From Bradyrhizobium sp. BR13661 (GTDB lineage: Bacteria > Pseudomonadota > Alphaproteobacteria > Rhizobiales > Xanthobacteraceae), in assembly GCF_029892425.1 (NCBI RefSeq), contig NZ_JARXWB010000024.1, forward strand, positions 62,001 through 126,000: a stretch of DNA of 64,000 nt, in the 5' to 3' direction. The translations under genes were made by a program, and so were the position numbers. Under the pieces are notes generated by a model. It was not told the origin of the DNA, ran no database searches, and saw only the letters and a list, made by a program, of their open reading frames with translations. Shown in pieces: positions 1 to 7,784 of the stretch (positions are counted from its first letter, which is position 1; each line of letters starts with the position of its first letter).

Positions 1-581
1 GGCGCCATTGTCGGTAAGAATGGTGTGCACCGGATGCGGGAAGTGGGCGAGGAAACGTTTAAGGAATTCTTCCGAAGTCCTGGCATCCCGGTTTTGATGG
101 ATCTCCATGTAGACGTAGCGAGTGGCCCGATCGATCGCGACGAAGGCGTAGCTTTTACGTCGCTCGAGGGCCGGCAAATGTGGATGAAGCCGACAGTGGC
201 CTGCTCAAAGATGCCAACAGCAGGCTTGTCGGGCTTCGGCCTTTGGTTCAGACCGTGCCGCTTCAGGCAGCGATGGATCGCGCTACGTGACAGCTTACAG
301 TTGACGCAGCGCCGCATCACCTCGACGATATCATCAAGTGGCAACTGCAGCCGCGTCCGCAGCTCGCAGACGAGCGCCTCCTCCATCAGCGAGAGGCTGG
401 TCGTCAGCTTTTTTGGCGTATGCGAACGATCGCTGACCGTAGTACGGGTGCGCCACCGCCGGATTGTGGTCTGGCTTACGCCGAGTTCGCTCGCCAGTTC
501 CGCGATCTTCTTTTTGCTGCGCTGAATGTAAGCCCGGACCTTAGGCGTGGTCGTAGCGTTGGCGTGCAGGTTCAGTTCCAT
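1..581 (-). pseudogene. IS481-family transposase, partial and frameshifted
   Basis: The minus strand from the ATG at 581 reads an IS481-type transposase N-terminus (starts MELNLHANATTT, then a helix-turn-helix with SQTTIRRWR) as far as ...QATVGFIH near 183. The frame then changes and resumes as HLPALERRKSYAFVAIDRAT through ILTDNGA at the window edge. IS481 proteins normally have four or five residues including an Asp (IDLK) between FIH and HLP. Here about 13 nt are missing, apparently deleted between two CAT triplets, which removes the first Asp of the DDE catalytic triad and shifts the frame. The second catalytic Asp (TDNG) is still present. The gene runs off the left edge, so its far end and the element's ends cannot be judged. 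The family call rests on motif recognition. Confidence 0.85.
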
Positions 582-815
582 GACGCAAGGCGCTCCCTGA
601 CGTAACAGACGCCTCTTTCTACACCGATTCCATTCAACCAATCTTCCGGGACCAAACACGAAGGAAGGGTCTCACGGGGGTCGCCGCGGGCTCACAGGCC
701 TAAATGCTCAATTTCCCATGCCCCTTGGCCGCGGACAACGTCCAGCGGCATGCGACCGGGGTCATATCTGCTCACCTCCGGCACATTGAACCGACGGACC
801 CAGTCCCCGAAATCT

Positions 816-950
816 TCATTCCGGCCGAGCCTGGTTTTCGGAACGAAGATATTTCACAAGCGCTACTGCCGCCAATATTAAAACGACGATGACCAGCACG
901 CAGACCAGACCCATGCCCCAAGACATTGCGGGCGAAATACCGTTCATCAT
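816..950 (-). CDS. 44-residue single-pass membrane protein
   Basis: This short reading frame begins MMNGISPAMSWGMG, continues into one hydrophobic helix (about residues 14-32, LVCVLVIVVLILAAVALVK) and ends in a short charged tail (YLRSENQARPE). A GAGGTG ribosome-binding site sits a few bases before the first ATG; the second ATG, immediately after, is equally possible. It lies about 100 nt downstream of a small secreted-protein gene on the same strand, next to the sigma/anti-sigma pair. Small one-helix proteins with an MxxWGMGxxW-like start are common beside bacterial copper genes. Its function is unknown. It is called a gene because of the ribosome site and the clean membrane-helix composition. 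Confidence 0.6.
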   Translation of the reverse strand: MMNGISPAMSWGMGLVCVLVIVVLILAAVALVKYLRSENQARPE

Positions 951-1050
951 GGATCACCTCGTTTTGTTGAAGGCGCGAGAGGTCGCAAAATCTTGGACGG
1001 TTCGTCGAGGTCGGTCTGGGCGACCGGCGCATCAGTTTCTGCCGCACCCA

Positions 1051-1314
1051 TCATCTGGACTTGGGACCGCCTTGGTAACGCCAGGCTGATCCGCCGTCGT
1101 TCACGTTTGGCGCGGAATGCAGGCGTGACGGTATCCGGTCGTAAGCGAACGCGGAATTCGGATCGCCTTGTGAGCTACCGGTCCTGGCTTGTGCGCTCTG
1201 CCTGGCCTCATTCGGCCAATAGCTTTTGTCGGTGATCGTTGATCCGGCAAATGCAGACGCCGACGCCGCCATTAGCGGCAACAAGAGTGAAATCGTGAGA
1301 AGTTTTTTCGTCAT
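1051..1314 (-). CDS. Small secreted protein, unknown function
   Basis: This 87-residue protein has a clear Sec signal peptide (MTKKLLTISLLLPLMAASASAFAG, likely cleaved after AFA). The mature part is polar, about 63 residues, without Cys. It contains SYWPNEARQSAQARTGSSQG and FAYDRIPSR segments typical of small unannotated periplasmic proteins in rhizobia. Upstream lies a promoter signature identical in its two boxes to the one before the sigma-factor gene, so it is probably a direct target of that sigma factor. I cannot assign a molecular function. A role in the metal or oxidative stress response is only suggested by position and by the shared promoter. Confidence 0.65.
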   Translation of the reverse strand: MTKKLLTISLLLPLMAASASAFAGSTITDKSYWPNEARQSAQARTGSSQGDPNSAFAYDRIPSRLHSAPNVNDGGSAWRYQGGPKSR

Positions 1315-1365
1315 GATCCGGCTCCATCAGTTCTTCGAAGCGCGTCTTGTGCGCTTCTACTTATG

Positions 1366-1393
1366 AGTTCGGACCGTTTCGTTCGCCGGTTAC
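1366..1393 (-). promoter_or_regulatory. SigF-type ECF promoter before the secreted-protein gene
   Basis: On the minus strand the sequence reads GTAACC, 16 nt, then CGAACT. This matches the GTAACC-N16-CGAA signature I associate with Caulobacter SigF-dependent promoters, and both boxes and the spacing are the same as in the copy before the sigma gene at 2636-2663. The -10 box ends about 50 nt before the start codon of the downstream gene. Confidence 0.6.
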
Positions 1394-1422
1394 AAGCTCA
1401 CGCTGACGTGACCGGCAAACGC

Positions 1423-2064
1423 TCACCAACGCAATAGTCGTGGCCCCATTGCTGCGCCCGCTAAGGTGCAAAGCACAATCGTGCCGCCGTACCAAACCGC
1501 TACAAAAGGCAGGGAATCGTCCGCGCAATGCAGCGCATACGCCATCGCGCTAACGCCGCCCGCAACAAGTCCCGCGAAAGCACCCGTGCGAGCAAGGTTC
1601 GTAGGCGCCGCCTGTCGAACGGCCCAGATAGCGACGGCGAAAGGAACGATCGCGATGACCGGAATGGAAACAAGGCATTCCAGCCATTCGTCTCCGATGA
1701 TCATCTTGGTCCAGTGCGAGCTTGGCGCCAGCCCGAGGCTGATTGCTGCAAGCGCCACGATGACAAGAAACGGCACCGCAACGAGATACGATCGAGGTTT
1801 TCGCTCCCCGCCAGGGCGCGCCAGCTTTGCGAGATAGACAAGCGCGAGGCTGAAAATCCCGACCGCGAATGAGACCTTTGTGGCGACGAAACCCAAGGCG
1901 CCGGACGTCACCATGTCCGGACGGACGCCCAGCCCGAAGATCGTGATTCCCAAGGCCAGAATTGAACCTGCCCCAAGCGCGACCAGAAGCGTGCGAACGA
2001 CCAAACCGCGGTCGACCGGCTCGGGATTGGTACTCAGGAGGGCCACAAGCTCGTCAGTCTTCAT
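1423..2064 (-). CDS. nrsF: NrsF-like membrane anti-sigma factor (DUF1109)
   Basis: This 213-residue protein has a short cytoplasmic N-terminus (MKTDELVALLSTNPEPVDRG) followed by about six hydrophobic helices, the layout of the DUF1109/NrsF family. NrsF in Caulobacter and its Bradyrhizobium counterpart OsrA hold an ECF sigma factor at the membrane and release it under metal or oxidative stress, through two conserved cysteines. Cysteines are visible here in DEWLECLVSIP and ALHCADD, with a third near the C-terminus. The ATG at 2064 overlaps the sigma-factor stop codon (ATGA), so the two genes are translationally coupled. Longer upstream starts would run inside the sigma gene and are rejected. 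Confidence 0.85.
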   Translation of the reverse strand: MKTDELVALLSTNPEPVDRGLVVRTLLVALGAGSILALGITIFGLGVRPDMVTSGALGFVATKVSFAVGIFSLALVYLAKLARPGGERKPRSYLVAVPFLVIVALAAISLGLAPSSHWTKMIIGDEWLECLVSIPVIAIVPFAVAIWAVRQAAPTNLARTGAFAGLVAGGVSAMAYALHCADDSLPFVAVWYGGTIVLCTLAGAAMGPRLLRW

Positions 2065-2618
2065 GTCCGCTTTTCCCGGCCGATCAGGGTAGCCAGTGCT
2101 TTGAGTCCCCGGTGGATGTTCACTTTGACCCCCGGCTCGGAGATGCCGCATCGTACTGCCGCCTGCGCGATGCTCAACCCGTCCAGCTTCACGGCCTCGA
2201 TGGAACACCGCATGTTTTTCGGTAGTCGCTCCATGAGCCTCCTAACATCGTAGCTACTCTCCGCGCCGACATTGTCGTCGTGCGCCATGATTGCATCGGC
2301 CTCCTCGATAGGCACGTCGGCCCGCGACGTGCGGGTACGCCGCAGGAAATCGATCAACTTGTAGCGCGCGATCGCATGGACCCAAGGCGTCAGAGGCTCG
2401 GCAGGATCATAGGTGTGCCGCTTGAAGTGAACCGCCAATACCGCCTCCTGAACGAGATCCTCCGCTTCTGCCGCACCCCTTCCCATCCTGGCGAGCTTGC
2501 CCTTGTAGTAGGCCCGCAAACGGCTGCTCAATCGCTCGAGCAGCGCGCGGTGCGAGGCCGCGTCGCCGTCCAGGCTGGCAAGCATTAGCGCCTTGAGTTC
2601 GATTTCGTGGGTCGTCAT
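2061..2618 (-). CDS. sigF: ECF RNA polymerase sigma factor, SigF type
   Basis: This is a 185-residue sigma-70 family protein. Region 2 is visible at about residues 25-90 (AEDLVQEAVLAVHFKRHTYD, then PWVHAIARYKLIDFLRR), and region 4 forms a C-terminal helix-turn-helix (LDGLSIAQAAVRCGISEPGVKVNIHRGLKAL). It has no C-terminal extension and no region 1.1, so it is an ECF factor. The directly overlapping NrsF-type anti-sigma gene identifies the SigF group; Caulobacter SigF responds to chromate and cadmium. A GTAACC-N16-CGAACT promoter lies 17 nt before the start, implying positive autoregulation. In this setting a response to copper or other metals is plausible but inferred. Confidence 0.88.
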   Translation of the reverse strand: MTTHEIELKALMLASLDGDAASHRALLERLSSRLRAYYKGKLARMGRGAAEAEDLVQEAVLAVHFKRHTYDPAEPLTPWVHAIARYKLIDFLRRTRTSRADVPIEEADAIMAHDDNVGAESSYDVRRLMERLPKNMRCSIEAVKLDGLSIAQAAVRCGISEPGVKVNIHRGLKALATLIGREKRT

Positions 2619-2635
2619 GCTTGCGTATCTCTGTT

Positions 2636-2663
2636 AGTTCGCCGGTCCGGCGGATTTGGTTAC
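2636..2663 (-). promoter_or_regulatory. SigF-type ECF promoter before the sigma-factor gene
   Basis: The minus strand reads GTAACC, 16 nt, CGAACT, identical in both boxes and in spacing to the site at 1366-1393. The -10 box ends about 17 nt from the sigma-factor ATG, which gives a short leader. The arrangement implies that the sigma factor transcribes its own operon. Confidence 0.62.
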
Positions 2664-2715
2664 AGCCGAAGATGACCGGCCTCAAAAATAGTCGGAAAGG
2701 TCTGCTGCGCTTCGG

Positions 2716-3123
2716 CTAGGCCTCAATGCGCTTTGCTTGCCGATCGCGTCTTTTCCGCTCCTCGCATTCGTGCAGCAATTCGGGGCCGGCCCAGACCGCG
2801 GTTCCATCGTCATCCACGATGAGCGGCATGAAAAGGTTCAGGGTTTCGCTCAGCCGAACGACGCGGCCCAAGGCGCTCTCGTTGTTCGGATGCGGCTCGC
2901 ATCGCAGGACCAGATCGCCGGATGGGCGGGAATCGACCTCAGGCCGCTGCTTCCAGCGCCGCAACAATTCCTGGCAGGCAAGCTCGACGGCGCGTGGCAC
3001 CGGCCTGAGGTCACTTTCCCAGTATTGAACTGCGCCGCGACTCATGCCGAGCAGTTCTCCCGCCACGATCTGGTTGATGCCCAACTTCTTCCGCCACTTT
3101 TTGAAGTCCCACTGGTCCCTCAC
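2716..3123 (-). CDS. Helix-turn-helix protein downstream of cusA
   Basis: This 135-residue protein has an XRE-like helix-turn-helix near its N-terminus (KWRKKLGINQIVAGELLGMSRGAVQYWESD, about residues 9-38). The acidic, proline-containing remainder has no recognised domain and a basic end (ERKRRDRQAKRIEA). The start is the GTG at 3123, 33 nt after the cusA stop and in the same frame; no ATG fits. It may be a DNA-binding regulator of the cus operon or of unrelated genes. It resembles the HTH half of chromosomal antitoxin-like regulators, but no toxin gene is adjacent. The function is inferred from the fold only. Confidence 0.6.
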   Translation of the reverse strand: MRDQWDFKKWRKKLGINQIVAGELLGMSRGAVQYWESDLRPVPRAVELACQELLRRWKQRPEVDSRPSGDLVLRCEPHPNNESALGRVVRLSETLNLFMPLIVDDDGTAVWAGPELLHECEERKRRDRQAKRIEA

Positions 3124-3156
3124 ATCATCCTGGCGCCGAGGAGGGACGGCGCTTCG

Positions 3157-6100
3157 TCACTCTGCTGCTTGCGAGCGGTCGAAATCACTTGCCGTCTTCC
3201 GTTCTTGGCTATTCCGGTCCACGGGGACGGCTGAGCCCGGTTCGCGCGGCAACCCAAACCCCTTGATCAGCGCGTAGACCGCGGGGATCACGATGAGCGT
3301 CAGAATGGTGGACGAGATCATGCCGCCGATCATCGGCACGGCGATGCGTTGCATGACCTCCGAGCCGGTACCGGTGCTCCACAAAATCGGTATAAGGCCT
3401 GCCATGATGGCGACAACGGTCATCATCTTGGGCCGCACGCGCTCGACCGCACCCAGCATGATGGCCTCGTTCAGATCCCGCCGCGTGAACGGCTTGCCTT
3501 CCGCCAACCGTTCGGCGTGAATCTCCTTCATCGCATGATCGAGATAGATCAGCATGATGACGCCGGTCTCGGCAGCGACACCGGCCAGCGCGATGAAGCC
3601 TACGGCCACCGCGACGGACATGTTGAAACCAAGCCACCACATCAACCACAATCCGCCGACGAGGGCGAACGGCAGCGACAGCATTACGATTAGCGTCTCG
3701 GTCAGCCGGCGGAAGTTCAAGTAGAGCAGCAGGAAGATGATCAGCAGCGTGACAGGCACCACGATCTTCAGCCGCGCGGTGGCGCGCTCAAGGTATTCGA
3801 ACTGTCCGCTCCAGACGACATAGTTTCCCGGCGGAAATTGTACGCTGGCGGCCACGGCGGCCTTGGCATCGGCAACGTAGCCGCCGAGATCGCGGTCGCG
3901 GATGTCGACGAAGATGTAGACCGCGAGTTGGCCGTTTTCGGTCCGGATGGACGTAGGCCCGCGCGTGAGCTTGATCGCTGCAACCTCGCCCAGCGGGACA
4001 GTCCCCCCATTCGGCATCGCGACGAGAACATCCCGGGCGATGGATTGCGGGTCGCTACGCAGGTCGCGTGGGTATCGCAGGTTGACGCCGTAACGCTCGC
4101 GGCCTTCCACGGTGGTGGTGATCGTCTCTCCGCCGAGTGCCGAAGAGACCGTGTCCTGCACATCGCTGATCATGAGACCGTAGCGCGCAAGCGCCTCCCG
4201 GTCAGGGACGACATCGAGGTAATAGCCGCCGATGACCCGTTCGGCGTAAGCGCTCGACGTGCCGGGAACTGCTTTCACGACGGTTTCGATCTGGCGGGCG
4301 AGCTTTTCCATTTCCGTCAGGTCTTTTCCCAACACCTTTATGCCGACCGGTGTCCGGATCCCGGTCGCGAGCATGTCGGTACGGGCCTTGATCGGCATGG
4401 TCCAGGCGTTGGAGACACCGGGAAACTGCAAAGCCTTGTCCAGTTCGGCGATGAGGCCGTCGACGGTCAGGCCCGCACGCCATTGCGCCTTGGGTTTGAG
4501 ATTGACGATCGTCTCGAACATTTCGGTCGGCGCGGGGTCGGTCGCCGTTTCGGCGCGTCCCGCCTTCCCGTAGACCGACTCGACTTCCGGAAAGGTCTTG
4601 ATGACCTTGTTCTGCGTCTGCAGGATTTCCGCCGCCTTGGTCACCGACAGGCCCGGCAACGTCGTCGGCATGTACATCAGCGTGCCCTCGTTGAGGCTCG
4701 GCATAAACTCCGTTCCGAGTTGCCGGGCCGGCCAGAGGCTGATCGCCAAGGCGACAAGCGCCAGAAAGATGGTCAGCGTCTTGGCCCTTAGTACGCCGCG
4801 GATCATCGGGCGATAGATCCAGATCAGGAACCGGTTGATGGGATTCTTGTGCTCCGGAATGATCTTGCCGCGAATGAACAGAACCATGAGCGCCGGCACC
4901 AGCGTGATCGACAGGATCGCCGCCGCCGCCATCGAGAAGGTCTTGGTGAACGCCAGCGGGCTGAACAGCCGGCCCTCCTGCGATTCCATGGTGAAGATCG
5001 GCAGAAAGGATACCGTGATGATCAGCAGGCTGAAGAACAGCGCCGGGCCGACCTCGCTTGCAGCCTCGATGAGGACCTCTAGGCGCGGCTTGTCCGGTGG
5101 CGCCCGTTCGAGATGCTTGTGGGCATTCTCGATCATCACGATGGCGCCGTCGATCATGGCACCGATGGCGATGGCGATGCCGCCGAGGCTCATGATGTTC
5201 GATCCGATGCCGAGCACCTTCATCGCGGCGAAAGCCATCAGGATGCCGATCGGGAGCATCACGATGGCGACGAGCGCGCTGCGCACGTGCAGCAGGAAGA
5301 CGATGCAGACGAGCGCGACGACGATGCTTTCCTCGGTAAGCGTCCGCTTCAGCGTTTCGATCGCGTCGTGGATCAGGTTCGAACGGTCGTAGACCGGTAT
5401 GATCTCGACACCCTTCGGAAGCGCCGAAGCCATCTCCCCCAGGCGCGCCTTCACATTGTCGATGACGTCGAGCGCATTCTGTCCGAAGCGTTGCAGTGCG
5501 ATTCCGCTGGCGACCTCGCCCTCCCCGTTGAGCTCGGTTATGCCGCGGCGTTCGTCCGGGCCGAGTTCGACCCGTGCGACGTCCTTCAGCAGGACCGGCG
5601 TGCCCTTGTCGAGCTTCAGCACGATGTTCGATAGGTCGGAGAGGCTCTTGACATACCCCCTGCCCCGCACGACGAATTCGAACTCGGAAAGCTCGACGGT
5701 GCGCCCGCCCACGTCCATGTTGCTGCCGCGGACCGCATCGCGCACCTTCGCAAGCGGTATGTCGAGCGATCTCAACCGGTTCGGATCGACGATGATGTTG
5801 TATTGCCTGACGAAGCCGCCGACGCTTGCGACCTCGGCCACGCCTTCCGCTTTGGAAATTCCGTATCGGATGGTCCAGTCCTGGATCGACCGCAGATCGG
5901 CCAGCGATTTGTCCTTGGACTGCAGCGCGTACTGATAGACCCAGCCGACGCCCGTCGCATCGGGCCCCAACGTCGGCGTCACGCCGGCGGGCAATTTGCG
6001 CGCCGCGGCGTTGAGGTATTCCAGCACACGCGAACGCGCCCAGTAGATGTCAGTGCCGTCTTCGAAAATGATGTAGACGAACGAGACGCCGAAGAATGAA

Positions 6101-6354
6101 AACCCCCGCACCACTTTCGATTTCGGTACGGTGAGCATGGCCGTCGTCAAGGGATAGGTGACCTGGTCTTCGATGACCTGTGGTGCCTGACCTTTGTATT
6201 CGGTGTAAACGATGACCTGGGTGTCGGAGAGATCTGGAATCGCGTCGAGCGCCGAGTGCTGCAGGGCATAGACCCCGGCCGCAATAGCGAAGATAGCGCC
6301 GATGAAAACGAGCATCAGGTTCCGGGCCGACCAATCGATGAGCCGCGCGATCAT
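3157..6354 (-). CDS. cusA: CusA-type copper/silver RND efflux pump
   Basis: This 1065-residue inner-membrane transporter of the heavy-metal RND family exports Cu(I)/Ag(I) from periplasm and cytoplasm by proton antiport. The family signature GGIAIAIGAMIDGAIVMIEN lies at residues 391-410 with the proton-relay Asp402; the AAIVMIEN-like version is that of CusA rather than CzcA. The three methionines that bind Cu in E. coli CusA have counterparts in LMYMPTT, PTEMFET and RTDMLATGI. Length and the two blocks of transmembrane helices are normal. The ATG overlaps the cusB stop, so translation is coupled. The gene is the third of a complete cusC-cusB-cusA set and appears intact. Confidence 0.95.
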   Translation of the reverse strand: MIARLIDWSARNLMLVFIGAIFAIAAGVYALQHSALDAIPDLSDTQVIVYTEYKGQAPQVIEDQVTYPLTTAMLTVPKSKVVRGFSFFGVSFVYIIFEDGTDIYWARSRVLEYLNAAARKLPAGVTPTLGPDATGVGWVYQYALQSKDKSLADLRSIQDWTIRYGISKAEGVAEVASVGGFVRQYNIIVDPNRLRSLDIPLAKVRDAVRGSNMDVGGRTVELSEFEFVVRGRGYVKSLSDLSNIVLKLDKGTPVLLKDVARVELGPDERRGITELNGEGEVASGIALQRFGQNALDVIDNVKARLGEMASALPKGVEIIPVYDRSNLIHDAIETLKRTLTEESIVVALVCIVFLLHVRSALVAIVMLPIGILMAFAAMKVLGIGSNIMSLGGIAIAIGAMIDGAIVMIENAHKHLERAPPDKPRLEVLIEAASEVGPALFFSLLIITVSFLPIFTMESQEGRLFSPLAFTKTFSMAAAAILSITLVPALMVLFIRGKIIPEHKNPINRFLIWIYRPMIRGVLRAKTLTIFLALVALAISLWPARQLGTEFMPSLNEGTLMYMPTTLPGLSVTKAAEILQTQNKVIKTFPEVESVYGKAGRAETATDPAPTEMFETIVNLKPKAQWRAGLTVDGLIAELDKALQFPGVSNAWTMPIKARTDMLATGIRTPVGIKVLGKDLTEMEKLARQIETVVKAVPGTSSAYAERVIGGYYLDVVPDREALARYGLMISDVQDTVSSALGGETITTTVEGRERYGVNLRYPRDLRSDPQSIARDVLVAMPNGGTVPLGEVAAIKLTRGPTSIRTENGQLAVYIFVDIRDRDLGGYVADAKAAVAASVQFPPGNYVVWSGQFEYLERATARLKIVVPVTLLIIFLLLYLNFRRLTETLIVMLSLPFALVGGLWLMWWLGFNMSVAVAVGFIALAGVAAETGVIMLIYLDHAMKEIHAERLAEGKPFTRRDLNEAIMLGAVERVRPKMMTVVAIMAGLIPILWSTGTGSEVMQRIAVPMIGGMISSTILTLIVIPAVYALIKGFGLPREPGSAVPVDRNSQERKTASDFDRSQAAE

Positions 6355-7784
6355 TGTGGTTTCTCTCCGGTGTCGAGGCCCTTGAGCGCCGCCTTGAGAT
6401 TGCTTTCGGCATCGATCAGGAAGTTCGCGGAAGAGACGACCTTGTCGTTTTCGGCGAGCCCTTCCTTGACCTCGACGAGGCCGCCGCCGCGGCGCCCGAT
6501 CTTCACCGCCCGCGGTTCGAAACGGCCCTCGCCCTTGTCGAGCAGCACAAGCTGCCGCTCGCCGCTGTCGATCACCGCGCTGCTGGATACGGTTACGACT
6601 GGAGTTTCCGTCCCCGTGGCAATTTCGACGTCGGCATACATGTCCGGCCGCAGCACGTCGTCCGGGTTGGGTAATTCGATCCTGATCCGCGCGGTCCGCG
6701 TTTCCGGTTTCAGGTGCGGATAGATCACAGTGACTTTTCCCGTGAACGGTCGGTTCGGATAGGCGCGCAAACGCACGGTGGCGGTTTGTCCGAGTTCGAT
6801 GAGCGCAAGATCGCGTTCGGCGACGTCGACCATCACCCAGACGACATCATGGTCGACGATCCTGAAAAGCACGTCTCCGGGCGCTGCACGCATCCCGTTA
6901 ACGGCCGTCCGCTCCACGACCTCACCGTCCTGCGGCGCAGGCCAGTTCAGGTAGACCGGGACCTCGCGCGTCCGCTCGATGTCGGCAATAAACCCATCGG
7001 GCGCACCGAGGTTTTCGAGGCGGCGGCGCGCCCCTTTCAGGGCCTGCCCGCTGATGCCGGCTTCCGGACGGGCGTTAAGGGCCGAGAGATATTCGGCGGC
7101 GGCGCTCGACAGGTTCGGGCCGTAGATGCGCATCAACGGCTGGCCCTTGCGGACGTGCGTGCCGGTCGTGACGTTGTCGACGGTGTCGATGAAGCCCTCG
7201 AACCGGAGCGAGACGACGGACACGCGCCGCTCGTCCTGCTGTACCGTAGCCGGTGCGCGGACCATCGTATTCAAGGAGCGGCGCTCCGCGACCTCGGTCT
7301 GGACACCTGCCTTCTGCAGCTTGCCCGCGCTCACTTTGACCGATGAGTCGTCGTCTTGTTCGCCCTCATATACGGGGAGATAATCCATCCCCATCGAATC
7401 CTTTTTCGGCGTCGGCGACGTGTCCGGAAGGCCCATAGGGTTACGATAGAATTTGATCCGCCCGCGTTCGCCGCCCTTCGCAGTCATGGCTTCCGGAGCG
7501 TGCTCCTCGAAGCTCACATCTTCGCTGGCGCGGACCGCCGAATATTCCTTGCCCGACGGCGTCTTCTTCGGCGTCATGGAATAATCGGGCGCGCCGTCCG
7601 GATCACGGTAGTAGACGATCGGTCCTGTCGCAGCCGGTTGAGCGGAACTTGGCTTTGCCGCTGCGGGAAGTACGGCGGACAGCCATCCTGGAAGCGGAGC
7701 GCTCGAACGTCCGACGGCCAATCCGACCACTCCGGCGGCCAGGATCGCCGTAAAGGCTAACAAAGCACCTACTGGCCGTCTCAT
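6351..7784 (-). CDS. cusB: CusB-type periplasmic adaptor of the RND pump
   Basis: This 477-residue membrane-fusion protein starts with an anchor (MRRPVGALLAFTAILAAGVV). Two heavy-metal-binding YHS-like segments follow: YYRDPDGAPDYSMTPKK at about 58-74 and FYRNPMGLPDTSPTPKKDSM at about 112-131. Two copies are unusual, since CusB proteins usually have one. The barrel-sandwich and beta-barrel domains follow (DNVTTGTHVRKGQPLMRIYG; PFTGKVTVIYPHL). The adaptor links CusA to the outer-membrane channel and hands metal to the pump. The ATG at 7784 was chosen because it starts the signal segment and overlaps the cusC stop (ATGA); the longer open frame upstream lies inside cusC. Confidence 0.93.
   Translation of the reverse strand: MRRPVGALLAFTAILAAGVVGLAVGRSSAPLPGWLSAVLPAAAKPSSAQPAATGPIVYYRDPDGAPDYSMTPKKTPSGKEYSAVRASEDVSFEEHAPEAMTAKGGERGRIKFYRNPMGLPDTSPTPKKDSMGMDYLPVYEGEQDDDSSVKVSAGKLQKAGVQTEVAERRSLNTMVRAPATVQQDERRVSVVSLRFEGFIDTVDNVTTGTHVRKGQPLMRIYGPNLSSAAAEYLSALNARPEAGISGQALKGARRRLENLGAPDGFIADIERTREVPVYLNWPAPQDGEVVERTAVNGMRAAPGDVLFRIVDHDVVWVMVDVAERDLALIELGQTATVRLRAYPNRPFTGKVTVIYPHLKPETRTARIRIELPNPDDVLRPDMYADVEIATGTETPVVTVSSSAVIDSGERQLVLLDKGEGRFEPRAVKIGRRGGGLVEVKEGLAENDKVVSSANFLIDAESNLKAALKGLDTGEKPQ

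Noticed and set aside
772..1047. 91-residue minus-strand open frame
   Set aside because: It overlaps in another frame the 44-residue membrane protein, which has the better ribosome site and composition.
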